From: Tricholomella constricta
Taxonomy: Eukaryota > Basidiomycota > Agaricomycetes > Agaricales > Lyophyllaceae
Direction of reading: 5' to 3'
NCBI GenBank assembly: GCA_013368375.1
Contig: JAACJP010000008.1
Location: 744,001 to 808,000 of the forward strand
DNA: 64,000 nt
Shown here: positions 36,608 through 47,250 of the stretch, one piece after another
How positions within the stretch are numbered: position 1 is the stretch's first letter
Layout: every line of letters begins with the position of its first letter
Position numbers and translations under genes: made by a program
Notes under the pieces: generated by a model
What the model saw: only the letters and a program-made list of their open reading frames with translations
What the model was told of the DNA's origin: nothing
The model's database searches: none

Positions 36608-37314
36608 TGCTTCTTTGAGCAGGCCGCGCAGTATATCCATGATATACCCTACGTCAACGTCATCGTTACAGTGAGATTTTTTTTTTCTCTCGTGAATTAG
36701 TTGCCTTCCATCATTAGATGTTCATTTCTACGCTTGACATTTGACGAATGACGCTAGTCTAGGCATTCGTGGGTCTGAGATGGAACTTTATACGAGGCTC
36801 CGTTGGCTGGAGACAATTGCGCCACCTTTAGAGCTATATGGAGAGATAATGAGCCTCCGTTGGGTGAAGACAATTGCGCCAACTTTAGAGCTACATGGAG
36901 AGACATCATTCAGAGATACGTACATAGCAAGATTTGTTGGATCGATTTCAACGTGAGGGGCCCGTAAATGATCAACACCAGGAACGCGCAGCTTTTACAT
37001 CCTACTCCCCTTAGGCAATCAGGTATGCTGTGACTGCGAGAGAAGACATGAGAATCTCTCGACATAGGAACCTGTCGCCATACAATACGCGTAGCCAGCT
37101 TCGACCGGCGGCACCAAAAAACGACATTCAAGTTGAAATACAAAAGAAAGACAGACGAAATCGTTTCGCCGAGAGCCCACATTGACCGCAGAGATCGAGC
37201 CATCTAAATTCACGACTTCCATAAGAACCGACAGAAAAGGATAGAAAAAAGTCTCTGTTGTTAGGAAAGCCATTGAACGCCGAAGATGGAAGGAATACAA
37301 AACGACGACCTGTA
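36608..37314. other. Intergenic 3'-3' region between FCF2 and SAS10
   Basis: Non-coding stretch between two convergent genes. It contains a T tract near 36675 and a two-copy tandem repeat (listed separately). No gene was seen. Confidence 0.6.
36794..36907 (+). repeat. Two-copy tandem repeat, 57-bp period
   Basis: Copy one (36794-36850) and copy two (36851-36907) share the core AGACAATTGCGCCA and AGAGCTA-ATGGAGAGA with several point differences. It lies in the 3' region between convergent genes and has no coding meaning that I can see. Probably a local slippage duplication. Confidence 0.8.
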
Positions 37315-39513
37315 TCAACCCAGCCGGACGCTCTTGATGACCTTGGATATACCAGTTTTCTCTCCGTCGTATCTCCCGGAGTCCGCAAGCCCGCCCTTGT
37401 ACACCGCCTTTTGGGATGACAGCTTCTTCTTCGCCTTTTCGAACTTGAGACGCTTCTTGACTCTGGGATTGCGGACGCTTTTGGGCCGATGTGGCGTGAG
37501 ACCCTTGTTTGCCAATATTGCCCGCGTGAGCGAGCGGGGCCCAGTAGCGTCGACTTCGTTGAAGTCGGGCCTGGGAAAAGACAATCTCAGAGTGTGCGCG
37601 ATATATACCGGAAGGGAAATAGACAGACCGTACAGACTCTTGCATTGCTTCGTACTCAGCCTTTTTCTGCTCCTTCTTTTCCTTGGTTTTCTTCTTGACA
37701 AGCTCATAATAGCCGTCTGGACCTTCCGGCTCGTCATTATCACCATCTTCATCTAGTCTCCTTTTAGCGGGCTTCGGCTCTGGCTCTGTGTCGTCCAGAT
37801 CTTCGCCACCTTGTCCTCTGAGCTTGGTGCTTTCCTTTGCGAGACGAGCGTCTTTGTCCTTCTTCCTCTCGCGATAAGGGAGGTCATCATCACCTCCGAC
37901 AGCCTGGTTCCTCGCGCCTTGGCGCCTGGCACTGGTGCTCTCGATCCTTGAAGTATGGAACCGCAATGATTTTTTGCGGGCAGTTTTATCAGCAACGTCA
38001 GCGTGTTGGAGAGAGGTGGTTTCGCCGTAGGTATCCGCCATTGCGGAGTCTGCAGAAACATAAGATGAAGATGGTTTGGATGGTGCGAATTCGGGTTCGA
38101 CAAGGTCGAAGACGGGGGTAGGTTTTGTGACTTCAGAATTGGAAGAGGCCTTGCGTTTCTTCCTTGGTGGTTCCTGCTGTGGTCGTTTGCTTTTCTGGGA
38201 TGACGCTTCCTCGAGCAGGAGCCTCAGCTCGTCATCGTCCATGGCCACATCATCGTTGGTGTCCCATATGCTCTCTCCATCCGCCATGATTTCGTTCCAT
38301 GTCATGTTCAAGTTGTCATCTTCTTCGTCGTCCTCGTCATCTTCGGAATCGGATGCGTCGAAGTCCAGATCCTCGAGAGTCGTAAGGGACTGCTTCAATG
38401 TCAAGAGCCGTCGCAATATAGGATGGGACTTCAGTAGTTCGGGGCGTTGCGCATACTTCGCCGAACTCCGTAGGTGAAGATAAAACGCGAGGGTCGTCGT
38501 GTAAGTAAGCAATGCCTCTGTACAATAAATGAGGAGGTTGCATGGGCGAATTTTATCAGAACTCACGATAATATATATGAATCATCCCAAGACTTAATGC
38601 GTCTGGATTTTCAGCTTCTAGTCTGCGGACCATTCAGAATAAATATGTGTGACGGTGTACTGAACTAACTTTGCAAGTTTCTGTTGCGTTTTCGCCAGAG
38701 CCTCGACGGTATCTTCCCAATCGCGTGCTAGGGCCAAAGCCTCTGGGCTAGTCTTCTCCAAATGACGAAGCAAAAGCTTCTTATCTTGAGGAAGCGGCTC
38801 AACAACCACCGGCATAGGTTCCGCAAGTTCGCTAAACGGAAGATGCATTGAGTTGAAGGCGAGAGAAGGCCTCCGGAGGTCACATACTTAGTTTCTTGCA
38901 CGCCCTCGACATCTAGCGCGTCGTCCAACCCAAAATCAGCGTCTTCCATCTCCTCACGCATTTTGCTCTGCAACCTCTTCGCTTCTTGCTCCTCCAGCTC
39001 ATTTCCCTCCTCATCATCCGACTCGAGTTGCGCCGCGTTGGAAGAATACCAAGCAGATTTACTGCGTCCCCAGGTTTCTTCCTCGTCCTCCGACTCCTCT
39101 TCTTCAGATGACTCTGCATTCTTCTTCTTCTTCTTCTTCGATATATCATCCTTTCCCTTCTTTCTAGAGGTCTTCTCCTCTTCAAGCGCTCTCTCTTCTT
39201 CGTCTTCATCCATAACAACGTCTACCTCTTCATCCTCCTCCTCGTCCAAGCCTTTCAGCGCAAAGACCTCGTCGTCGTCACCATCATCTTCATAATTGTT
39301 GTCGCCGTCCAATAGGACCTTATCTCTTGAGGCATGGACTAAACAAATATTAACAGATTGAAGGAAAGCTTGGCTCAAGTACGCACATAGATCCTCTTCA
39401 TCCATTGGAACATCGGAAGCTCTATTCCATTTGGTTACTTTGGCGTCAGCGCGATTGACGGGTCGCGCCTTGCCAGTATGGGACCGGGTTTTGGTAGACC
39501 GACGACGAGGCAT
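37315..39513 (-). CDS. SAS10: Sas10/Utp3, small-subunit processome protein
   Basis: Nucleolar U3 snoRNP-associated protein for 18S rRNA maturation. The N terminus is MPRRRSTKTRSHTGKARP, then a long acidic region (VDVVMDEDEEERALEEEKTS). Conserved parts follow: ETWGRSKSAWYSSNAAQLES, the Sas10/Utp3/C1D domain (PVVVEPLPQDKKLLLRHLEK, then ALLTYTTTLAFYLHLRSSA), and the C-terminal Sas10 domain (ILANKGLTPHRPKSVRNPRV, KKRLKFEKAKKKLSSQKAVY, GEKTGISKVIKSVRLG). Several exons; the largest spans about 37640-38560. The C-terminal domain is the most conserved and is intact. Convergent with FCF2. Confidence 0.93.
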
Positions 39514-39649
39514 AACTGAAATCTTACTTGTTACTGCAAGGTTGTTTATTGCTTTTTTTTGAGCCGGTGGCTGCTCAACCTAACATTGACAAACCTTGTG
39601 GAAGGCTTACTTAGCGCAATATTATGCGGCATCGGGAAGAAATGCACAT

Positions 39650-39730
39650 GGCCGCCTGGCGAAATGGCATCGCGTCTGACTACGATGTGGTATAATCAGG
39701 AGATTGCAGGTTCGACCCCTGCGGTGGTCA
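39650..39730 (+). tRNA. tRNA-Arg(ACG) with 9-nt intron, copy 1
   Basis: The sequence folds as a tRNA. Acceptor GGCCGCC pairs with GGTGGTC (two G-T pairs), the D stem is GCGA/TCGC, the anticodon stem TCTGA/TCAGG, and the T arm GCAGG-TTCGACC-CCTGC with discriminator A. The anticodon loop CT-ACG-A has U33 and the anticodon ACG (Arg). Nine extra bases (TGTGGTATA) follow position 37, the standard site of eukaryotic tRNA introns. A T run downstream (TTTTATT) suits RNA polymerase III termination. ACG is a class of anticodon whose A34 is converted to inosine by Tad2/Tad3. Confidence 0.95.
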
Positions 39731-39809
39731 TTTTATTCTGTTGTTTCTTTCTTACCTTCTGAAAGAGTTTTGATGAGGCTATATACTTCCGAGTAGCTGG
39801 GTTGGATAT

Positions 39810-39890
39810 GGCCGCCTGGCGAAATGGCATCGCGTCTGACTACGATGAAGTGCGATCAGGAGATTGCAGGTTCGACCCCTGCGGTGGTCA
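39810..39890 (+). tRNA. tRNA-Arg(ACG) with 9-nt intron, copy 2
   Basis: The mature part is identical to copy 1. The nine intron bases after position 37 differ (TGAAGTGCG). A run of seven Ts follows directly and should act as the polymerase III terminator. It lies 79 bp downstream of copy 1 in the same orientation, so the pair may be a tandem duplication. Confidence 0.95.
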
Positions 39891-40153
39891 TTTTTTTCCA
39901 CTAGAAAAGCTTTTGTTAAACTGAACAGTTCGTAGTAGGTACCGAAGCGCGGCCTGTCCTTGGATAATATTATGTCTTGATACAGCGAAAAGATATCACA
40001 GTAGTAATGTAGTACCACTAGTCTGTAATCCAATGACGGCGAGCGCGAAAATCATTAGATTGGACGTCCGCGGCTGTTGGAAGTACATTGACAACAACGA
40101 GACGAACTTTTCGATTAACGCTGACACGGCTTTGCAAAACGTTTTCAACAAAA

Positions 40154-40234
40154 TGACCACCGCAGGGGTCGAACCTGCAATCTCCTGATTACACCACGTC
40201 GTAGTCAGACGCGATGCCATTTCGCCAGGCGGCC
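40154..40234 (-). tRNA. tRNA-Arg(ACG) with 9-nt intron, copy 3
   Basis: Opposite strand to the other two, with the same mature sequence. The intron is CGTGGTGTA, closer to that of copy 1 than to copy 2. A TTTT run follows on the minus strand. The three genes within 600 bp form a small cluster. Confidence 0.95.
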
Positions 40235-40862
40235 ATGGGTATCGGAAGTCGAAGTATACATACTATAATGCAAATTTCGTCGTAACCGCGTCTCTGAAGG
40301 ACCTCTCGAATGTCAAGACGAAGTTACACCAGCTGTTCGTAGGGTTCGTTCAGGAGACCCATAATCATAACAGTAATGTTTGAGGAATGTTCAGGCAGGA
40401 CGGTTGCCATACCCAAGGTGGCGTTGCAATATACTGTACGCTTCACAGGCCAAAAACAGAGAACTATTCTATTCAAGTCAAGCGTGTAACGGCGTGCCCA
40501 TAAAGCACAAGCTACAGATGGAAAATATCAGCATCCGCTGCCACAGATGCCGAGCTGGCCTGAGGTATACGATATCCACCAAAATATCGGAGTTTGTAGA
40601 CTATCTTCAAAGGTGGTCGTGCCCTGCGCGCCCATGATGGTCGGAGATACGTCAGCTATGACTGCCATGTCGAAGTTAGTTGTCATTAAATGGAACAGCG
40701 TCTCAGGCAAGGAACTTACCACAGTCTTGTCCTTTTGTGAGAGTGTATCGAATGTCAGGCTTTTGCTTTTCCCTTCGAAGAGGCCCTACAGAAAAGAAAC
40801 GGGGGCCGACATGTTAGAAATGACTCCAGTCAATCGGAAGTGGCTGCGATTGTATATGTGAC
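40235..40862. other. Intergenic region between the tRNA cluster and the UPF0390 gene
   Basis: I see no conserved coding sequence on either strand. Short open frames here lack recognisable motifs. It probably holds the 3' part of the UPF0390 gene transcript. Confidence 0.5.
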
Positions 40863-41170
40863 TCACGACTCGGCGCCAACGTTCTTCATGATGGTCAGTT
40901 TTCCGGACGACGCTGCCTGGACCATTTGCGTCTCGATGGATTTATTGATTTTGGCGGTCAGATCCTATGTTGCATATTTTAAGGACCGCAATAGACATAG
41001 GAACGACTGACACAACGAACTCGTTTCATGGCAGCCTGCTTCAGAAGAGTTGGCTTCTTGGGTGCGATATGCCGTTGACCCTTCTTGGGGTTTGCTGCGG
41101 CTTTCTGAGCGTGGCGACCAGATGTCCCCGTTTTCTTCGCCGAAAGTCCTTTGGTTGCGCCTTGAGCCAT
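40863..41170 (-). CDS. UPF0390/DUF2462 small basic protein
   Basis: Small Lys-rich protein of the UPF0390 family. It begins MAQGATKGLSAKKTGTSGRH, with basic repeats (GQRHIAPKKPTLLKQAAMKR), then after one intron of about 60 bp the family block DLTAKINKSIETQMVQAASS and GKLTIMKNVGAES. About 80 residues. The family is widespread in eukaryotes, likely nuclear or nucleolar, and without an established function. The start ATG at 41170 matches the conserved MAQG. The stop at 40863 is directly followed by a possible donor-like GTGAGT, so an additional exon cannot be ruled out. The gene is divergent from the complex I subunit gene, 174 bp apart. Confidence 0.85.
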
Positions 41171-41344
41171 AGTCGTAATGTACAAAGAGGAAAGCAAAAG
41201 AAAACGAGAATACGCGAGGTCAAGTTGATTAGATGAACTTTAGTTTGTGCGCCAAATTTTTCCACGTGCCCCAACATAAGCGGGCCCGCTGTTCCCGCCA
41301 TCCACCGAACTATCAACACCCCGTGTAGGGCACCTCGTACGGGC

Positions 41345-42854
41345 ATGATTGCCTCTCCTCCCAACCTCCTGCGCATTCAGCGTGCACTTAAAGCCTCCGG
41401 AAAGGTAATTCAAGCCCTTCTATCTTGACGAACAAACTCAATTTTTTCGTTTTGCATTCCAGCGCAGCTATCACGACCTTGTCACACTCCCTGGACAGAA
41501 GCCCATCGTTTCACAAGGTCCTCCTGGATACAGCGCGGTCAGCGGACATGTCGTGACGGTTTTCGGTTGCACGGGATTCCTGGGGAGGTACCTTGTGTCG
41601 AAGCTGGGTGAGTGGGCTTAGCCCTGTGACATGCCCCCTCACTCATTCCGGGCTTTTTTGTGCACAGCCAAGATGGGGACGCAAGTCATCATTCCGTACC
41701 GTGACGAAGACGAAGCTCGAATTTTCAAACCTATGGGTGATCTGGGCCAGATCGTCCGAATGGTGAATATCTGTCCTGCAGTTAGAGGTGGAAAGTTAAT
41801 GATTATTGTCAGGAATGGGATATCCGGAGCGAGAGCCAGATTGCTGAATGCGTCAGGCATTCCGACATCGTATACAACCTCGCCGGCCGGGACTTTGAGA
41901 CGAAGTGCGTATGAATTGACTGTATAAAATGTCCGGATCCACCCATGCGTGTAAGCAGAAACTTCGACTTCAAGTCCGTGCATGTCGATGGTGCGGAAAG
42001 AATCGCCAACATTGCTGCGCAGTCTGGCGTCTCACGTTTTGTCCACGTCTCGCACCTGAACGCGTCGCCTGACTCCCCATCCAAGTTCTACCAAACGAAA
42101 GCCGAGGGTGAGGAGCGTGTCAAAGCTAAATTCCCTACGGCTACCATTGTCCGTCCTGGGACGCTGTTTGGCTACGAGGACAAGCTCCTCACCAACATGG
42201 CAGGTGTGTAATGAGTGTCTCCGTGGAAGTCCTCATTGGCTGATAAACCCTCATAGTTTGGCCCATTTGGTGGAAGCTGAACCATGGAGAGACAAAAATA
42301 CGTCCAGTGCATGTAAGCTTCTCACCTTAGTATCTTCTCTACTGCCGCGACGTGAAAATATTTCTCTTTTCAGGTTATGGACGTTGCTCAAGCTCTCGCG
42401 AATCTCATGTCAATTCCACAAGCCCCCGGCACTATTTCTCTGCCAGGGCCGTCCGCGCTGACGTATGAGTATTTGTTGGACCTGGTGGCCTCCATCACGC
42501 TCCGCCCTCCCTCTCGGGCTCCTGTTCTGCCGAAAGCGGTCGCCACTGCGCTTGCGAAAGCCGCGCAGTCCGTGTGGTGGCCTGCTCTAAGCCCAGACGA
42601 AGTAATCAGGCGCTATATCGACGATGCTGATGTGCCTGGAGACTGGGCATCTGTTGGAATGGCTGAGCCGTCAGAAATCGAGAGCCACGCCATCACGTAC
42701 CTCCGCCGCTACCGGTCTGCGTAAGTGAACGTGCACTGAGATTGCTTCTTTCTGTGCTGACTGGATCTGATATGCAGGGAAAACTTTGTGCGGCCGATTG
42801 TCTTCCCTGCGCGGCCGGCACCTGCTGTACGTCCTCTTCCCCAATAATGTTTGA
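41345..42854 (+). CDS. NDUFA9: Complex I 39/40-kDa subunit (NDUFA9/NUO-40)
   Basis: Accessory subunit of NADH:ubiquinone oxidoreductase on the matrix side, an atypical short-chain dehydrogenase that binds NADPH. The first exon gives a presequence-like start (MIASPPNLLRIQRALKASGK). Next are RSYHDLVTLPGQKPIVSQGP, the Rossmann motif VTVFGCTGFLGRYLVSKLA, QVIIPYRDEDEARIFKPMGD, SDIVYNLAGRDFETKNFDF, VSRFVHVSHLNASPDSPSKF and ATIVRPGTLFGYEDKLL. The C-terminal part has VMDVAQALANLMSIPQAPGT. About seven exons. The end is uncertain: direct reading stops at 42852-42854, but a possible intron (42829-42882) would end the protein with VSE. Confidence 0.93.
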
Positions 42855-43360
42855 GATCATCTGTTGACTTGATGGATGGATAGGTGTCGGAGTAGAGTGT
42901 AAAGTTTCAATAAAATACATAATCATTTCGAGCGGCGAATTCCTTGAACCCTTGATATTGAGATGTGTCCCTGTTGCAGAGCAGCGACGCGCGGCCGGGC
43001 ATGTTGCGTGTATAGAATAAGCGCATGAATACATTATAAGGGAGTTGGGGTCCATATGCGAGAGACGAATCTGTAGACTGTAATTACACAAATCCTCGAG
43101 ACGGGGGAGGTTGGAGTGCCATGTCTCGTGAGTGTGATGAAAATAGCACACCGGCCGTGGGTGTGAGTGGGTACGGCAGCCGAGCTAAGTAGTATGATGG
43201 GGCCATTTCCCTCGAACGTCACGATCCCGTGGGGTTTAAAAACCGGGTGGGACGAGGCTTTTTTGTCCTTGCTGGTTCGGATTTGAACCGGGTGCCGGCG
43301 GGTACATGGAGGGCGCGAGCATCTAGAAGGGTGTCAGGACAAGTGAAAAGGGAAAACGGG
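42855..43360. other. Convergent 3' region of NDUFA9 and TOM22 genes
   Basis: No conserved coding sequence. It should hold the 3' untranslated regions of two mitochondrial-protein genes that converge here. Confidence 0.55.
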
Positions 43361-43747
43361 CTAAGTAATGACCTGCTGAGCGCCCTGCTGCTGCTCCATC
43401 ATCTCCTTTTCTTGCGCGACGATTTTGGCTTCGTCTTCGAGACTGAGCGCCAGAGGAAGTGCTACGAGCAAGGCGGAAGTAGTGACGACCCAGACAATGT
43501 TGCCTGCAATCTTTCCACCTCGCTTGATGAAGGAAGCGGTTTTGGAAATGCGGGAAGAGATGGAGTGACGTGTAGTGGGGGGGACAATGTCTACAAGAGC
43601 GGCAATACGGTCGAAGAATGTCTCGTCGACAGAGAGCTCAGATGCAACGGAAGAGAGGGAGGCCGAGGAGGATGTGCGGTCGTCGTCGTCGGTGGCGTAG
43701 GGCGACGAGCCAACATCCTTTTCCTCGACAATTTCGACCTTGACCAT
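43361..43747 (-). CDS. TOM22: Mitochondrial import receptor subunit Tom22
   Basis: Central receptor and organiser of the outer-membrane TOM complex. 128 residues, intron-free. The acidic cytosolic part (MVKVEIVEEKDVGSSPYATD) is followed by the conserved ETFFDRIAALVDIVPPTTR, then KTASFIKRGGKIAGNIVWVV and a single membrane segment TTSALLVALPLALSL. A short intermembrane-space tail is Gln/Glu-rich (EKEMMEQQQGAQQVIT). Length and layout fit the family. The upstream region (43748-43956) is shared with the divergent Zn2Cys6 regulator gene. Confidence 0.93.
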   Translation of the reverse strand: MVKVEIVEEKDVGSSPYATDDDDRTSSSASLSSVASELSVDETFFDRIAALVDIVPPTTRHSISSRISKTASFIKRGGKIAGNIVWVVTTSALLVALPLALSLEDEAKIVAQEKEMMEQQQGAQQVIT

Positions 43748-43956
43748 GTTGCTGTTGGACCTGAGAGAAAAATTTCGGTTCCGAAGGAGGACGCGATGGC
43801 TTGGGAGGGTTTCCTGATTGGGACATTTGCTTGGCTCTATTAGTCTTCCTCGAGCGCCGCATGCTTATAAGTATCCAGGTTCGATGCTAAACGAATCTTC
43901 CCCTTTCTCCCTCTCGCGGCACTCCTAGCCCTTTCTCCGTCTTCTTCTCTCCTTAA

Positions 43957-44043
43957 ATGCAGCAGGACTTCCACAATATAGCGGACGATCCCCCTTCCAC
44001 TCCCACAGGTCTTGTCTCACTCCTCCCCCGCCGCTGTGCGTGA
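43957..44043 (+). promoter_or_regulatory. Possible upstream ORF in the leader of the Zn2Cys6 regulator
   Basis: An ATG at 43957 opens 28 codons and ends at TGA 44041-44043, about 50 bp before the likely start (44093) of the transcription factor. If the leader is unspliced this would be an upstream ORF able to dampen translation. If the AG at 43995-44010 is a splice acceptor, it would not be present in the mRNA. Confidence 0.3.
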
Positions 44044-44092
44044 GCTCACCTCCCAACGCGCCCACACAGGCTTCACACCCTCACTACAATCA

Positions 44093-47000
44093 ATGCAGAA
44101 TCAGATTCACGACTTCTCTAAAATACAGCCCCCGCCGAGGAAGCAGAACACCGCTTGCGATGCATGCAGGTCCGTTTCGTCGTCGACTTTATCTCCCATG
44201 TCTCATACATTCGTGTAGAGCAAGGAAAGTCAAGTGCAATCGATTGCCTGGCCAGGACAAGGTATGTCGTTATTGTCTTGCATCACGGCAGTCGTTCTTC
44301 ATCGCGATCTCGTTTTATTCTAGTGTCAGGTAATTTCTACCCTCCAATCCACGAGAGCTTCCTCTCCTCACTCTCCTTCAGCATTGCCTGTCCAAGAATT
44401 ACCCCTGCACGTTGGTTCTACCCCGTTGCTATGTTGATAATCATCTTTAATTTTTTTCCCGTTCACTAGACATTATGTCCAGCAAGCCACCAGTGAAAAG
44501 AAACGCAATGCATCCGTGAGCCGGAGGCCTAGGAATACTAGCTCAGCAGCTGGCGCAAAGTATGCTGCGACAGTCCTCGATCCCTCTGGCCAGCCGAGTG
44601 CGGTGCTCGGACGCTTCGCAGAACCACCATCACCAAGGTGCCCCTGTTTTCTTCAGTAAATCTTACTTTGGGATCGCCGCTGACACCCAATGCTTACTTA
44701 GTGGTTCATCTCCGGCAGCCCCAATAATGTACGAACTTCTCATAAATATTGATCTATGGGCGTCTCTTATATCCATCTTAGCTCCCCGTCTATTTTAGAA
44801 AATGGTGTCATGGCTGCAACATCGATTCAAAGCCACCAAAATCTACCGCTTGGGGTCAAGTACGGATTTTATCCACACATTACACTTACCACGCCCACGC
44901 GAGATCTTCTGTCATATATTTTTGCGCCACCTGATAATTCCAAGTACGAGGCCCTCTCCCATTTTATTGAAGAGTAGCTTTTCTCATCATATCCTAGTGA
45001 TCACATACCGTTTCCGGTCACTCATGGCCGAAAACGCTCACCTTACGATCCCTGGGGGGATCAAGCATGTCGATTAGAGCATGACAGCTTCAAGGCCGAG
45101 TAAGTACTCCTGAAACTCATTTAACAACCCCCTCATCATCTTGTGAGAATTTAAACCATATTCGGTCACAAACGTTTTCTTTTTTCTTTTCCACCCTTTC
45201 ATTTCGTTGACAGCGACTTTAGTTCCCTACCATTTATTCCATGTCAAGGATGCTATTCATCTGACTTCATTCTTCGTTGACAGGTTTACACTGGACCTCG
45301 TGGAAGTATTTTTCCAAATCGTCCATACTCGGATCCCCCTCCTTAATCCCGCCCAGTTCCGTGATCGCCTACAGCTTGACCTATCAGCATCGTCCAAACC
45401 AAAAGAAACTCTACACCCCGCGCTTGTGGCTACCGTTCTTGCATGGGGTACAAAGTTTTCTGAGCACCCGCTACTCGTTGCAGACCGACAGCGCCCAGGT
45501 GGGCAAAGTCTTCTCGCAAAAACTCTCATCGATCGCGCGCGGGACCTTGCCGAAGCACTGAAAGTGCATCGAATACCAAAATTTGATCATGTGGTTATCG
45601 GATTGCTTATCGAGCCCCTTCAAAGTCGTCAGTAGGAATTTTCATTTCCGCCTCGTCGTACTTAGGCTCCCCCCTTTAATTCAGAAATCGCCGATGATCC
45701 TAGTGGTATGCTCGTACTGAAGCGTTGGCAATCTACAATGCGGGGCTAATCTTCGTTTTCAACGTCTAGGATTTCGTGGCTTCTGGTTAACGGCGGCTAC
45801 GCGTCATCTTCTAGATCTACAGGCATGTGGTTACGGGCATCACGCTGCTGCAATGCTGATGTTAATGTCAGATCAATCACAAATCCACACTCGCGTCGAT
45901 CCCCGATCCCGAAAGCCGCGGAACGATGGTCTTTGCATGGTGGATGGCGTGCATATGCGATGCCTACGCCTCTGCTTACTATCGCCGGAAGCCAGTGTTG
46001 GATGACGAGGACTATGATATCGATTTCTACACCGTGGATCCTGTCAATGCGGACAGTATGGATGCGCATGGGGGGCCTTTGTCCTCGCCTAGAGAGCAAC
46101 TGGAGGTAAGTACCCACTCGTGTTTCATTCAAACCCCTTTCTGGTGTCGCCTGACCGCGTGACAATCATGTTCACAGTTCTTGGTGGGTCGAGTTCTCAT
46201 CTTGCAAAACCTCTTTTGACGGTGCCGATAGGGGTACTATCGAGCTGCCCATTCGCTTGCCCGCACTGCCCGGACTATGTCGAGGCAGCTGTGGAAGCCG
46301 GTGACGGATTCGGAGGGCATCCCCTTTGAGACGCTCTATTCATTTACCGTGGATCTCACAGAGTGGCGCGACAAGTATCTGAACCTCGTTGGCGTGCCCA
46401 GCAATTTCAAGGGCGATTGGGACTTTGTTTCTGTGAGTGTAGCATAATTTTCGCAGACGTTGACATCGTCTCAATCATTTCTTTGCGTAGGCCGTGTCAT
46501 CGTGCGCGAGCGATGCGACGTACCACGTCATGTGGATCATCCTCTTCAATGCCCTCGACGACTTCGGGGTCAAGGAAATTAATAATCGGTCCGTCGAGCC
46601 TACCAACACTCGTATCGAGGTCGTGAAGCGCAAGATCCTTGAAGAAGCGTTGCATGGGGCCCTTCGGATTGCCGGATTGGTGCGTTCCTTTACTTCCAGT
46701 GCTCCCGGCGTAACTTTAACTTACCTTTGGACGATAATGATCCAGGCTGCAGTACTGACTTCCAATGGCTATCTGGTGAGTTGAGCCTTCCCCCTTGCGT
46801 CCCCGCTGTCCCCACTCAGCCTTTGCTGACCCTGCTTTCCGTCCTGGTCAGCGGCTTGACCCCGCAGTCATGCATGTCAGCTGCATTCAGGCCGGTACAC
46901 TCCTTGCGCGACTGGGGCGTCCCGAGGTAAAAAGCTGCATCGACGGGCTCGAACAGTACAGTTGCTCATACGAGGAGGCCGGGGATCAGGCTCTCGAGAT

Positions 47001-47250
47001 GGGGAGAGTGTTCAATCAGGCGCTTGGGGGGGAACCGCAGTTCAGTCATATGGGCATGTCGGTCCCGACGAGGACAACGCCGGAGGGGACGAGTGGGGAC
47101 GATCAGGATATGGATATGAAATTGGACATGAAGGATGACCGTGTGCAGCCTGTGAGTTGTATTCTTGTTGTGTGTTGTGTAGGTGCTGAACGTGTATGGT
47201 TTACCCAGGCCTTCGCTGACCCACGCTCGTTCTCCTCTGGCTACGAGTAA
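44093..47250 (+). CDS. Zn2Cys6 fungal transcription factor
   Basis: Gene regulator with an N-terminal Zn2Cys6 binuclear cluster and a fungal-specific transcription factor domain. The zinc cluster is assembled from four exons: TACDACR, then ARKVKCNRLPGQDK, then a 6-nt exon encoding CQ, then HCLSKNYPCT, followed by a basic linker (QATSEKKRNASVSRR). Six cysteines have the expected spacing only if the 6-nt exon is included. The middle homology region has FTLDLVEVFFQIVHTRIPLL, ETLHPALVATVLAWGTKFS, IADDPSGFRGFW, ESRGTMVFAWWMACICDAY and YYRAAHSLARTARTMSRQLW. The stop is at 47250. The start at 44093 (MQNQIHDFSKI) is the nearest ATG; an upstream exon is possible. Target genes are unknown. Confidence 0.88.
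44324..44329 (+). other. 6-nt microexon encoding a zinc-ligand cysteine
   Basis: TGTCAG is flanked by TTTTATTCTAG and GTAATTT. Inserted between GACAAG and CATTGC it gives D-K-C-Q-H-C, completing the C-x2-C pair of the second half of the zinc cluster. Without it the reading frame is kept but one ligand cysteine is lost. Confidence 0.75.

Noticed and set aside
38963..39295. Plus-strand poly-Ser/Phe frame
   Set aside because: Reverse complement of the acidic and lysine-rich repeats of SAS10 (GAA/GAG and AAG runs).
39559..40220. Open frames with similar N-terminal sequences (MASRLTT-type) on both strands
   Set aside because: They run through the three tRNA-Arg genes; the similarity is that of the tRNA sequence, not of a protein repeat family.
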